Below, piece after piece: positions 1 to 7,582 of a stretch of DNA of 23,841 bases. The notes under the pieces were generated by a model, which was given only the letters and a program-made list of their open reading frames with translations, did not search any database and had not been told where the DNA came from. The stretch is from positions 1 to 23,841 of IMG/VR virus record IMGVR_UViG_3300013126_003009; one strand, given 5' to 3'. The position numbers and the translations under genes were made by a program. Source of the DNA: a virus. Within the stretch, counting starts at the first letter, position 1. The number at the start of each line of letters is the position of its first letter.

Positions 1-438
1 AGCATAACTGGCAGCAAAAGCATTAGGTTTAACCAAAGGAACAACATTACAGACACCCTTAATGTAGCCAATTGCTTGAGACAGAACAATACTGCTGTTA
101 TGTTCTTCGTTAGGATTAATGTCAAGATGAACTTCTACCTCTCTATCTTGCAAAACATCGGCAAGTTTCAAGTAAAGTTCTGAGATTTTGTAAACTTCAT
201 TCATAAGTCTGAAAGATGGTTTGCTTGCTTTTTGATCGTAATCACGTTCAGTTTGGATTTCTCCAAAAATCTTACATCCATGTTTACCATCAATATGAAC
301 TACAACAACTAATGTGTAGTCTGCATACCAAATTCCATTGTTTCTGAAACGTTCGGAGTCTCCTCCTATGTATATTTTCGTTTCAGCACTTTGACTTTCT
401 ATAAACTCCTTGACTTTTTGTATGTCTAACTTTTTCAT
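1..438 (-). CDS. RNase H-like protein of the DUF458 type (3' end off window)
   Basis: The reading frame is open from an ATG at 438 to the left edge (146 codons), so the C-terminus is missing. The start is supported by AGGTGAT just upstream and lies 15 bases beyond the tRNA 3' end. The protein reads IYIGGDSERF near residues 22-31, followed by hydrophobic strands (YTLVVVVHI) and later HLDINPNEEHNSS. A strand carrying GGDS followed by a second strand with an acidic patch is what I associate with the DUF458/YkuK RNase H-like family found in marine T4-like phages. Substrate and role are unknown. The family assignment is by recognition of motif and layout only. Confidence 0.62.
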   Translation of the reverse strand, partial: MKKLDIQKVKEFIESQSAETKIYIGGDSERFRNNGIWYADYTLVVVVHIDGKHGCKIFGEIQTERDYDQKASKPSFRLMNEVYKISELYLKLADVLQDREVEVHLDINPNEEHNSSIVLSQAIGYIKGVCNVVPLVKPNAFAASYA

Positions 439-453
439 TTATCACCTAAGTTG

Positions 454-531
454 TGGTGCCCCCTCCAGGAATCGAACCTGGGACCTATCCGTTATGAGCG
501 GAGTGCTAACTTACCACTGAGCTAAGGGGGC
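454..531 (-). tRNA. tRNA with CAT anticodon (Ile2-like or elongator Met)
   Basis: The minus strand folds as a cloverleaf. The 7-bp acceptor GCCCCCT/AGGGGGC is perfect, with discriminator A and an encoded CCA (454-456). The D arm is GCTC/TAGC with one mismatch. The anticodon stem CTCCG/CGGAT (outer pair mismatched) holds loop CTCATAA, so the anticodon CAT is at 494-496. The T stem CCAGG/CCTGG encloses TTCGATT. The paired G1-C72 excludes an initiator tRNA. The 5' half (CCCCTTAGCTCAGTGGT) resembles E. coli tRNA-Ile2, whose CAT anticodon is converted to lysidine and reads ATA codons. An Ile2 identity is therefore as likely as, or likelier than, elongator Met. Confidence 0.93.
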
Positions 532-540
532 ATGTTTTAT

Positions 541-569
541 ATTGTATAGAAGACTAATAAAAAAGTCTA
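541..569 (-). promoter_or_regulatory. candidate host-type promoter for the tRNA
   Basis: On the minus strand TAGACT (564-569) and TACAAT (541-546) are separated by exactly 17 bases. They match the sigma70 -35 and -10 consensus at 4/6 and 5/6 positions. Initiation about 7 bases downstream would fall almost at the tRNA 5' end. The region is AT-rich, so a chance match is possible. Confidence 0.35.
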
Positions 570-575
570 CTATAC
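544..575 (-). repeat. inverted repeat between the small membrane gene and the tRNA
   Basis: GTATAG (544-549) pairs with CTATAC (570-575) and AGACT (551-555) with AGTCT (564-568). One opposed A/A (550, 569) interrupts the stem and an 8-base A-rich loop closes it. The repeat overlaps the stop codon of the upstream gene. No T-run follows on either strand, so it is not a standard intrinsic terminator. It may be an RNA processing or stability element for the tRNA precursor (inference). Confidence 0.55.
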
Positions 576-893
576 ATTCATACTTAGTCCAATTTCCTTA
601 GCTTTTTCTTTAGGAATGTAAAATTTAGTATTTGGATAGCTTAAACTACATTTGTCAAAAATTTCTTCTATGTCTTTACCTTGTGCTAAGAAAACACCAC
701 TTTCCTCGTTCCAAAAATAAATTTGGTCACCTTCTTTGGTAATTTCAACTGTAATTTCTTTTGGAGGAGGTTGAAAGTATTCAGGCGAATAAGAATCGTT
801 ATTTCTTTGGCGTAGTATTGTGATTACTGTGACACAAAAATGAAATAATACAATCCATCCTATCATTGAAACAATTGTGTTAATTATGTCCAT
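570..893 (-). CDS. small single-pass membrane protein of unknown function
   Basis: This 107-residue protein has one strong hydrophobic segment at about residues 4-26 (SMIGWIVLFHFCVTVITIL) followed by a basic RQR, which suggests an N-out/C-in single-pass membrane protein by the positive-inside rule. The C-terminal 75 residues are soluble and mixed-charge and contain a QIYFWNEESGVFLAQGKDIEE stretch resembling a small beta domain. The start ATG at 893 overlaps the end of the metalloprotease gene by 14 bases, and no strong ribosome binding site is seen, so translation is probably coupled. I do not recognise the family. Confidence 0.7.
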   Translation of the reverse strand: MDIINTIVSMIGWIVLFHFCVTVITILRQRNNDSYSPEYFQPPPKEITVEITKEGDQIYFWNEESGVFLAQGKDIEEIFDKCSLSYPNTKFYIPKEKAKEIGLSMNV

Positions 894-1407
894 GTTGTTC
901 TTTGTAAAGGTTATATAAAATATACTCTAACATTCTTGCTTCTTGTTCCCAAGGGAATTCATAATAAGATTTTTCTGAATAATCTACACCATCCCACAAG
1001 TAATTAAATTCAGATAACCTACCATAAGCATATTGTTGAGCATGGACTAATTCATGAGCTAGAGTACATAAAAAAGACTTTTGTTTTAAACTTTTCTTGA
1101 TGGTTATTTCAAACATTCTAGGTTTTCTGTGAATGTACTCTTGAATCTCAATCATTCCATGATCTTTGATATTTAAAACATTAAAATGAATACTAATGTA
1201 TGGTTTTATCTTGTTTGAAAACAAATAATCACCAAAAAACTCTAGACCATGCTTGATTAGCTTTTTATGCTCATAGCTAACTTTTTTATCAAACGTGCAA
1301 CTAATGGAAGTCTTTAAACGTGCTTTTGTCGAACTTGCCTGAGGGCGTTGAGTCGAACGATGGTGTGTCGTCAATGATGTCGTTTTGTGCGTGTTGTTCA
1401 ACGTCAT
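880..1407 (-). CDS. SprT-like zinc metalloprotease (HELVH)
   Basis: Residues 118-122 read HELVH, preceded by a hydrophobic helix (FLCTLA) and followed by AQQ. This is the HExxH zincin core seen in SprT/DUF45-type proteins. An acidic WEQEA segment near residue 155 may supply the third ligand. The likely role is processing or removal of a DNA-associated or virion protein, but the substrate is unknown. The only ATG that keeps the domain whole is at 1407, which overlaps the 3' end of the helicase gene by 107 bases. AAGGA lies 9 bases upstream of it. Residues 1-35 are low-complexity and look like a shadow of the helicase frame, so the true start could be a non-ATG codon near 1310. Confidence 0.75.
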   Translation of the reverse strand: MTLNNTHKTTSLTTHHRSTQRPQASSTKARLKTSISCTFDKKVSYEHKKLIKHGLEFFGDYLFSNKIKPYISIHFNVLNIKDHGMIEIQEYIHRKPRMFEITIKKSLKQKSFLCTLAHELVHAQQYAYGRLSEFNYLWDGVDYSEKSYYEFPWEQEARMLEYILYNLYKEQHGHN

Positions 1408-2665
1408 AAAGTTTCATCCTTGCTCTATCAACACCAATGACAAACTTCCTGTTGATCGATGGATCGTTGTAACGATTCTTCAACTGTTTCACCATCAATT
1501 GGTTCAGGTCTTGGAGTTCTTCTGAACTGATCAGGGCAAACATGATGTCTGCTGTTGCCGGCAATCCGAACGATTCTGATGTATCTTCCAACCCTAAATT
1601 AGTATTTGTATAGCCACTTCTTGTAGTTTGGGTTGCCGAAACAATCGGAACATTGAACTCGCCCGCCAAACCCCGTAACTCTTCTGCAATCGCTTTAACA
1701 TACGTATAAGAATTAATATTAGATCCGTGTTTGAATCTTGAAGACATACAAATATTTAGGTAGTCAATATAAAGAATATCTGGAACAAAACCTTTCTTAA
1801 CTTTCAGCTCATTTAATAAATGTCTAAAGTTTGCAGACCCTGCTGATGAAGTAGGATATTCTTTAATAATCAACCTACCTGTCGTTTTACCTCTAACACG
1901 ATCGATCTTTTTCTGATATGCATCTCGAGGAAGCATGGAAAGCTCATCAATCGTTACATTGAGAAGATTAGCATCAATCCTTTCAGCAATCTTCTCTTCT
2001 GCCATCTCTAACGTAATGTATAGAACATTGAGTCCTTTAGTGAGGTTAGATGCAGCACAATGGCACATAAAGAGAGATTTCCCAACATTGGTGCCCGCAA
2101 GAGCAATATTAAGGGTTTTGCGTGCAAGGCCACCTTTTGTAATTTTGTTGAAATAGTCGAGATCAAATGGAACCTTCTCTTCTTTTCTATGGTAGAAGTC
2201 ATATCGTTGTTCATAGTCCTCTAAAAAGTCATGCCCAATGTGTGTATCAAACGACACAGCGAGAGCATCTGAAAGTATCTGAGGAATAGCACCTTTTCCT
2301 TTGTCACCTTTACCATCTAAAATCTGGATGCTATTCATAATAGCATTGTACACAGCTTTGTCTTGACAAAACTTTTCTGTCTGATCAAGCAGCCATTCTT
2401 TATCCTTAATAGGTTCACTATCAAGGTTATCTACAAATTCCTTGACGTTCTTTACTTCATCCTGTGAAAGAGTAGTCTCTTCAAGATCTATCAAAAGAGC
2501 TTGCGTAGAAGGTTGATTGGAGTACTTCTTTACATACTGATCAATCAACTTAAACGTAGCTTTATGAGTTTGATCGTGAAAGTATTCGTCTTTTATAAAC
2601 GGGATTGTTTTTCTGAAGTATTGTTCGTCAATGATTAGATTAGAGATTATACTCTTTTCGATCAT
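1301..2665 (-). CDS. 41: replicative DNA helicase, T4 gp41 / DnaB family
   Basis: This 454-residue hexameric 5'-3' helicase would unwind DNA ahead of the gp43 polymerase and bind the primase. The N-terminal helical domain covers about residues 1-150 and the RecA-like motor follows. The P-loop GTNVGKS is at 191-197, the Walker B ILYIDY at 297-302, and SATQTTR at 343-349 is the switch-glutamine region of DnaB-type motors. The length is close to T4 gp41. The start ATG overlaps the uvsX stop as ATGA (2662-2665), so translation is coupled to the recombinase gene. Confidence 0.96.
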   Translation of the reverse strand: MIEKSIISNLIIDEQYFRKTIPFIKDEYFHDQTHKATFKLIDQYVKKYSNQPSTQALLIDLEETTLSQDEVKNVKEFVDNLDSEPIKDKEWLLDQTEKFCQDKAVYNAIMNSIQILDGKGDKGKGAIPQILSDALAVSFDTHIGHDFLEDYEQRYDFYHRKEEKVPFDLDYFNKITKGGLARKTLNIALAGTNVGKSLFMCHCAASNLTKGLNVLYITLEMAEEKIAERIDANLLNVTIDELSMLPRDAYQKKIDRVRGKTTGRLIIKEYPTSSAGSANFRHLLNELKVKKGFVPDILYIDYLNICMSSRFKHGSNINSYTYVKAIAEELRGLAGEFNVPIVSATQTTRSGYTNTNLGLEDTSESFGLPATADIMFALISSEELQDLNQLMVKQLKNRYNDPSINRKFVIGVDRARMKLYDVEQHAQNDIIDDTPSFDSTPSGKFDKSTFKDFH

Positions 2666-4071
2666 TCACCTAGTCCATATTTAAATTCTTTAGCTGCAGC
2701 TAATTCAAGCTGCTCCATTACTTCCGTTGTGTAATATTTTTCTGGATTGTTATTAATTTGTTTACCAAATGCTGTTGATCCATCAGGTAGTTCATATCTT
2801 GTAGACACCTTCTTGAAAATACCGTGCTTCTCAGCAAGTTCTAATAAACCATAATATCGATCTAATCCTTTGTCGAAAGTAAGAAGCACTTCGACTCTTG
2901 AGTGCTCTTTAGTAAACCTTGACTTTTGCATCGCCACTCGGATAATGTTTCCAATGACGTCTCCGTCTCCATCTTTCTCTTTCTTTTTACCGAGGAACGC
3001 AATAGTGCTGGCAGCATATTTGAGTCCTGAGTTGTGAGTGACGACACCGTTCTCAAGGATGTAATGATGTTGTTCTTTGACTGTAATGTCATAAACTCTC
3101 TCTTTTTCAACTTTTTTTATATAAGATATCCTCACCGAGCTCCCATGTATTTTATGTACTACAGGAAAATGTGAATTGTCAATCATTTCTTTAACAGATA
3201 CCCAGTTACCATCTGATAAAAACCTATGATCTGCTGAACATCTGACAAAAGTACCATCCTCAAATCCTACTTCAAATACATCTTTATCATCAAATTCAAA
3301 AGTATTTGTTACTTCACATTCACCATCCAGTGTTAAAACCTTATCACCTATCTTTACATCTTGAATTTCAACTAAACCACTATTTGTACGAATCTTGGTT
3401 CCTTTAACTAAGCAACCACCACCCATCTCTTTTGTTGGTACATATGATCCTACAAGTTCGTAAACGTGATTGGTAACTAACATTGGTACACCGACTTGTG
3501 CTAACTTTAATGTTAGTACTCTAAAGGCGCCTTTGATCACTTGTGACTTAGTCATATCGCGAACATCTTTGCCTTCAGTAGTATCTTCAACTTCTTTAGT
3601 TGTAGACAACAACCCTAATGAATCCAAAACCATCATCATAGGTGGTCTTGAATCTTTTGGTTGTTTCTCATAAGATTCCAAAACCTTCATTGCATGTGTA
3701 CGAAACTTTTGAATAGTATCTGGTTCTGCAATCACCACTCTTTTAGTATCGACGCCACGCTTAGACATCATTTCCTTTGTTACTGCTGCTTCAGTGTCAT
3801 AATAGATCACACCACCAGTTGGATTGTCTTCTAAAAACTGCTTAACAACTCCAAGAACAAAGAATGTTTTGCCAGTAGCGGACTCACCAGCAAAAGCTGT
3901 AATTTTGTTATTTGGAACCCCTCCATAAAGGCTACCAGATAACACAGCATTTAGGATATAAGAGCCTGTATCTATACAACCACTAAACTCAGCAGATGAT
4001 TCACCATCTTCTAAAATAGAAGTGTTTGGATCCTTAAGTTCTTTTACTAATGATTTGAAAAAATCACTCAT
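2662..4071 (-). CDS. uvsX: UvsX recombinase interrupted in frame by a mini-intein
   Basis: UvsX is the T4-type RecA/RadA homologue that coats ssDNA and drives strand exchange in recombination-dependent replication. The P-loop GESATGKT is at about 62-69 and the Walker B MMMVLDSLG at about 145-153. NHVYELVGSY leads to the glycine-rich DNA-binding loop (EMGGG...SGLKYAAS). A 128-residue intein (residues 220-347) sits inside that loop; the spliced protein would be 341 residues, typical of marine T4-like UvsX. The longest ORF begins 12 bases earlier at a TTG (4083). I prefer the ATG at 4071, which overlaps the upstream stop as TAATG and has GGGGAG just before it. The gene overlaps the helicase start by 4 bases. 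Confidence 0.95.
   Translation of the reverse strand: MSDFFKSLVKELKDPNTSILEDGESSAEFSGCIDTGSYILNAVLSGSLYGGVPNNKITAFAGESATGKTFFVLGVVKQFLEDNPTGGVIYYDTEAAVTKEMMSKRGVDTKRVVIAEPDTIQKFRTHAMKVLESYEKQPKDSRPPMMMVLDSLGLLSTTKEVEDTTEGKDVRDMTKSQVIKGAFRVLTLKLAQVGVPMLVTNHVYELVGSYVPTKEMGGGCLVKGTKIRTNSGLVEIQDVKIGDKVLTLDGECEVTNTFEFDDKDVFEVGFEDGTFVRCSADHRFLSDGNWVSVKEMIDNSHFPVVHKIHGSSVRISYIKKVEKERVYDITVKEQHHYILENGVVTHNSGLKYAASTIAFLGKKKEKDGDGDVIGNIIRVAMQKSRFTKEHSRVEVLLTFDKGLDRYYGLLELAEKHGIFKKVSTRYELPDGSTAFGKQINNNPEKYYTTEVMEQLELAAAKEFKYGLGE
3031..3414 (-). other. mini-intein inside UvsX (no homing endonuclease)
   Basis: The insert begins with Cys (codon at 3412-3414) after GGG and ends with His-Asn (Asn at 3031-3033) before a Ser +1 residue. 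These are the nucleophiles of a class 1 intein. Block A is CLVKGTKI; block B is GTFVRCSADHRFL with the conserved His of a TxxH-type motif. Block F is VYDITVKEQHHYILENG and block G is VVTHN. At 128 residues only the splicing (Hint) domain fits, and no LAGLIDADG or HNH segment is visible. Removing it joins EMGGG to SGLKYAAS, a good match to the RecA-family loop 2 consensus, so splicing is expected to restore an active recombinase. Confidence 0.95.
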
Positions 4072-4706
4072 TACACTCCCCAAGTTGAATCAAGTTTAAA
4101 CTTCAAATGAAAGCTGGACTTTCTCGCTATTTCTTGAGGTTCATCTTTCACGAGCTTCATTTTATGCGATTCAAATAAATTAATCCACCATTCTTTATCA
4201 TGAATTGTAACGTGATAACCTTCATCCTCGAAATCAGCAATACCACAAACAAAAAAACCATCTGGCTTGAGATTTTTTGTTAAGTTTTCAATAAGACCAG
4301 GCAATCTTGATTCTGGAATATGTTCTAGTACATCCCATGCGGAAATCACATCAAATAAAACCTTTTGGCTTTGTCCATCTTCATCGTAAGTATAAAATCT
4401 AAACTTTTCTGTGATATCACCAACAAATAAATTTTTAGGAATTATTGGCCAGTTATGTTTACCTTCTTGTTTTTGGATAGGACTACCTTCTATACCATAA
4501 GCAATATGCTTAGCATCTAACATATCCTTAACCAACTGACCTCCAGCACAACCAAGATCTAGAAAATATACTTGTGCATTATTAAATGTTTTATTTACAG
4601 CTTCTACAAAATAGGTGCTTCCATTATTGTCATGGGAAGCACCTTTAGGTTCTGTGAAATCCTTGCTATAAGTTGGAAGTTTTCCTTCAGATTTAAAATG
4701 TATCAT
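4071..4706 (-). CDS. SAM-dependent methyltransferase (class I fold)
   Basis: This 211-residue protein has the SAM-binding glycine motif DLGCAGG at 50-56. An acidic end of strand 2 (YGIEGSP, about 70-76) and the post-motif ISAWDVLEHI (121-130) follow, the latter typical of Methyltransf_11/23 enzymes. NLKPDGFFVCGI corresponds to strand 5. No target-recognition domain and no DPPY-type base-methylase motif is visible, so a small-molecule, tRNA, protein or glycan target is as possible as DNA. Start and stop codons overlap the neighbours as TAATG on both sides, placing it inside the polymerase-uvsX operon. Confidence 0.82.
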   Translation of the reverse strand: MIHFKSEGKLPTYSKDFTEPKGASHDNNGSTYFVEAVNKTFNNAQVYFLDLGCAGGQLVKDMLDAKHIAYGIEGSPIQKQEGKHNWPIIPKNLFVGDITEKFRFYTYDEDGQSQKVLFDVISAWDVLEHIPESRLPGLIENLTKNLKPDGFFVCGIADFEDEGYHVTIHDKEWWINLFESHKMKLVKDEPQEIARKSSFHLKFKLDSTWGV

Positions 4707-4939
4707 TACTTACCTTCGATTATATTTTTAAGTTTAAGTTTAAATTCTTTAATTTTTTTATCCCTGTTTGGCCACTTAATCATTTCTTGGTCAGGATTTT
4801 TTTCTAAGTTGTTTAACAATGGAACAATAGTATTGTACAGTTTTTCCATTCTTGATTTGTAATCGTCTACATCATTTCTTAAAGTAAATGTAACATCTTC
4901 TTCAGTGGTAAAACCAAAATCAAAATCATCTTCTTTCAT
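4706..4939 (-). CDS. small conserved T4-like phage protein between gp43 and uvsX
   Basis: The 77-residue product begins MKEDDFDFGFTTEED and ends with a charged helical part, LYNTIVPLLNNLEKNP then IKWPNRDKKIKEF. I recognise this pattern (FDFGF ... PLLNNL.KNP ... I.WPNR..KI.EF) as a recurrent small protein beside replication genes in marine T4-like phages; its function is not known to me. The longest ORF runs back into the polymerase gene, but the ATG at 4939 has GGAG 6 bases upstream and begins just after the polymerase stop, so it is the likely start. Confidence 0.82.
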   Translation of the reverse strand: MKEDDFDFGFTTEEDVTFTLRNDVDDYKSRMEKLYNTIVPLLNNLEKNPDQEMIKWPNRDKKIKEFKLKLKNIIEGK

Positions 4940-4940
4940 G

Positions 4941-7532
4941 TTAGTCTCCGAAAAAGTCTTCGAGCGTCGAGCTTGCACGTTCTGTTCTCCATCCCATGAC
5001 ACTTACGATTGTTTTGATTGGTTCGACAAATGCTTTATCAAATTGTGTGTCATAGTCAATATACTTGTCTAATCCAAACTGTTTAGGTAGTGACCCTGTT
5101 GTTGCAAATACATTTTCGTGAATCGGGTTAGGAATCATCATGTATGCAAACTTAATCTTATCGCCTTCGTAGATTGGGTTAAGAATAGTATCTAGTTGTT
5201 TCTTTTTCAGAAGATGGTTATACAACAATGCTGCACGAACATGGATTGGAACTCCACTCTTTGATATTTTTCTATAACCAGCTTTTGAGTCATAATACTT
5301 GTTCATATCTTTGACGCTACGAGGAAATGCAACCTCTTCAAATGGTTTAGATTTGAATTCCACTCTCTTCGAATCAATGAACCTCACAAGATCATCTTCT
5401 GTATCACTCATAATGATCTTTAGAGCTTCTTTGATATACTCTCGACATGCGGAAGGTGTAGAACTTCTTACTGCTTCGATCCCTTGTATCTTGAGTTTTG
5501 GCTCTTTATACTGAACACCTTCGAGATTATAAACATTTAAGATGTAATGTTTCTTTGCTGTCCAAATTCCTTTGTCTGCAATAGCTTCACGCTTCATCTT
5601 CATCTTTTGATCGTATGCATTGACGTATAGTGCAAGTTCATCATAGCACTTATCGATAAAAGGTTCTATCTTTTCCTCACAAACCTTATCTAAGAACTTT
5701 ACAATCTTATCAGTATCTTTCTTGTCTTGGAAGACAGTGTTGACCAGTGGTCCCAACCTAATATACATCGAGTCAGTATCACAGGCAATGACATAATCCT
5801 CACCAGTTGATTTGAATAACTTGTTAAGATATTCATTGATCTTCTTTTCCATCCATCTGATGGATAACTGGCCTGCTTTAGTAATTGACTCAGCAAGACG
5901 AGGGTCAAACCAACGAAAATAAACGTTTGACGCCGCTCCGTAAACACTATTCAATTGAATTTTTTTAGCCAATTGAAAGTTATGGCATCTTGCAACTTCA
6001 TTCCGTAGCTCTTCAGTTGGAGTTATTTCATACTTCTTCTTTGCATCGATCATTCGCTTCTTCCACTCAGAACGATCGTTATACATTGTTTCCATCAGCT
6101 TTGGTAAGAACCCTTGATAGTCACGATCAAACATACAACCAGTTGGTGTCATCGTAACATTCTGTTCGACTAACTGGTTCCTAATCGACATATCATCAAG
6201 AGCTCTATCTTCAATAAACATATTGATCGAATCAGTAATTGAAAAGTCAATCAGTCTACCATTATCATCAAACCGTTCCTTATTTGCAAACTTCATGCAT
6301 TGACCAGCCAACGTTTCTGGACTAATGTTGTATTGCATGATCAGATGAGGATATAGACTGTTCAAGTCAAAAGAAACAACCCAATCATACATTCCTGGCT
6401 TAGGATCCTTGACATACGCTCCTTCAATTTGTCGTTGCTTTTCTGTAATCTTTGGATTCTCAACGACAATGTTTCTTTCAAGTAAGTGGTTGTGAATGAT
6501 CATATCCCACATCCTCACTGTCGTTAACGTATCGATAAAGTTTACCTTACCGTCATAAGCCAGTGCAAATACTTGTTCCAAGAGTTTGAGCTTAGCGTCC
6601 AAACGATCAACAAGTTCAACATCTCGGATGTTATAATTAATGTAATTACGAAAATCTTTCTTGTAAAACTCATCAAGAGTTTCATAACCAAGTGCAATAA
6701 AGTCAAGTTTTCTTTCTCCAAGCTCAATAAATGCAATGTGGTCTAGTTTGTAACTTTCTTGTTGTGAAAATGAAAACTTTCTATACAAGCCTAGGTAATC
6801 AAGAATTGTAATACCAACCGGTTGCTCTAGAACTATTCGCTTACCATTGATTTCAAACTCACGAGAAGACATTAGTTCCCATGGAGAAAGTCTTTTAACA
6901 CTATAATCACCAAGAACACGTCTTACACGATTAACGATGTATGGCATGTCAAAGAACTCAACGTTCCAACCTGTAATAATATCTGGATTAAATTGTTTTG
7001 AGCGCCAAACTTGAATAAATCTTTCTAATAGATCCTTCTCGTTATTACAATGAAGATATGTTACATTTTGCTGCTCGGGCTCGTATTCGAAGAGGCCGAG
7101 TACGACCATGTGTCCGTTTTTTGATAAAGTAATGGCTGTAACTGGTTTGTCAGCTTGTTCAATGTTTGGAAAGCCTCCCTCCGACGAGACCTCGATATCG
7201 ATTGTGACAACTGAAATTTTTGACGGGTCATACTTTATCTCTCCTTTGTATCGATCGTTAATGAAAGTATAAGCATAGTTTGTCGAACCGTATATCGGAA
7301 AATTTTCTACTTCTTTGTACTTGGTAACAAACTCACGTGCATCCCTAATGGATTCAAAGTCTAACTTCTTGACTGGAACACCCTTGAGTGTTTTGTAAGG
7401 TGTGTTAGTGTCATGTGATGTCACAAACAAATAAGGTTTGTAGGGAACAGAGACCTGGATCTTTTCTCCAGCTTCATATCCCCTGAGTAGAATTTCATTA
7501 CCACGAATGTGGATGTTAGTGTAAAAGTTCAT
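4941..7532 (-). CDS. 43: family B DNA polymerase with 3'-5' exonuclease, T4 gp43
   Basis: This 863-residue replicative polymerase carries proofreading motifs Exo I (DIE, 112-114), Exo II (GWNVEFFDMPYI, about 188-199) and Exo III (YNIRD, 300-304). Its polymerase motifs are A (DLNSLYP, 389-395), B (KKIQLNSVYG, 523-532) and C (DTDS, 585-588). All catalytic acids are present. It would work with gp45, gp44/62 and gp41, all in this window. The start ATG at 7532 is preceded directly by GAGGTGAT, a very strong ribosome binding site. The C-terminus ends LEDFFGD, a plausible clamp-binding tail (gp43 proteins usually end in such a peptide). The 50-base leader before it is pyrimidine-rich. Confidence 0.98.
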   Translation of the reverse strand: MNFYTNIHIRGNEILLRGYEAGEKIQVSVPYKPYLFVTSHDTNTPYKTLKGVPVKKLDFESIRDAREFVTKYKEVENFPIYGSTNYAYTFINDRYKGEIKYDPSKISVVTIDIEVSSEGGFPNIEQADKPVTAITLSKNGHMVVLGLFEYEPEQQNVTYLHCNNEKDLLERFIQVWRSKQFNPDIITGWNVEFFDMPYIVNRVRRVLGDYSVKRLSPWELMSSREFEINGKRIVLEQPVGITILDYLGLYRKFSFSQQESYKLDHIAFIELGERKLDFIALGYETLDEFYKKDFRNYINYNIRDVELVDRLDAKLKLLEQVFALAYDGKVNFIDTLTTVRMWDMIIHNHLLERNIVVENPKITEKQRQIEGAYVKDPKPGMYDWVVSFDLNSLYPHLIMQYNISPETLAGQCMKFANKERFDDNGRLIDFSITDSINMFIEDRALDDMSIRNQLVEQNVTMTPTGCMFDRDYQGFLPKLMETMYNDRSEWKKRMIDAKKKYEITPTEELRNEVARCHNFQLAKKIQLNSVYGAASNVYFRWFDPRLAESITKAGQLSIRWMEKKINEYLNKLFKSTGEDYVIACDTDSMYIRLGPLVNTVFQDKKDTDKIVKFLDKVCEEKIEPFIDKCYDELALYVNAYDQKMKMKREAIADKGIWTAKKHYILNVYNLEGVQYKEPKLKIQGIEAVRSSTPSACREYIKEALKIIMSDTEDDLVRFIDSKRVEFKSKPFEEVAFPRSVKDMNKYYDSKAGYRKISKSGVPIHVRAALLYNHLLKKKQLDTILNPIYEGDKIKFAYMMIPNPIHENVFATTGSLPKQFGLDKYIDYDTQFDKAFVEPIKTIVSVMGWRTERASSTLEDFFGD

Positions 7533-7582
7533 ATCACCTCGTTCAGAGAGGTTAGCATACTATAAAAAAGAGAAGAAGGCTA

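Noticed and set aside
544-575. Hairpin as an intrinsic terminator before the tRNA
   Set aside because: The stem is convincing, but no T-run follows on either strand; kept only as an inverted repeat.
1745-1755. CCTAAATA on the minus strand inside the helicase gene
   Set aside because: Mid-gene, with no gene start nearby; shows that this octamer arises by chance in AT-rich coding sequence.
4072-4083. TTG start for uvsX adding four residues
   Set aside because: It is TTG, whereas the ATG at 4071 forms a TAATG overlap with the upstream stop and has GGGGAG before it.
4940-5002. Longer version of the small gene that ends at 4706
   Set aside because: The extra 21 residues lie wholly in the polymerase 3' end; the ATG at 4939 has a well-placed GGAG.
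7559-7564. TATAGT as a -10 box upstream of the polymerase gene
   Set aside because: No -35 element at a suitable distance; the leader is simply pyrimidine-rich.
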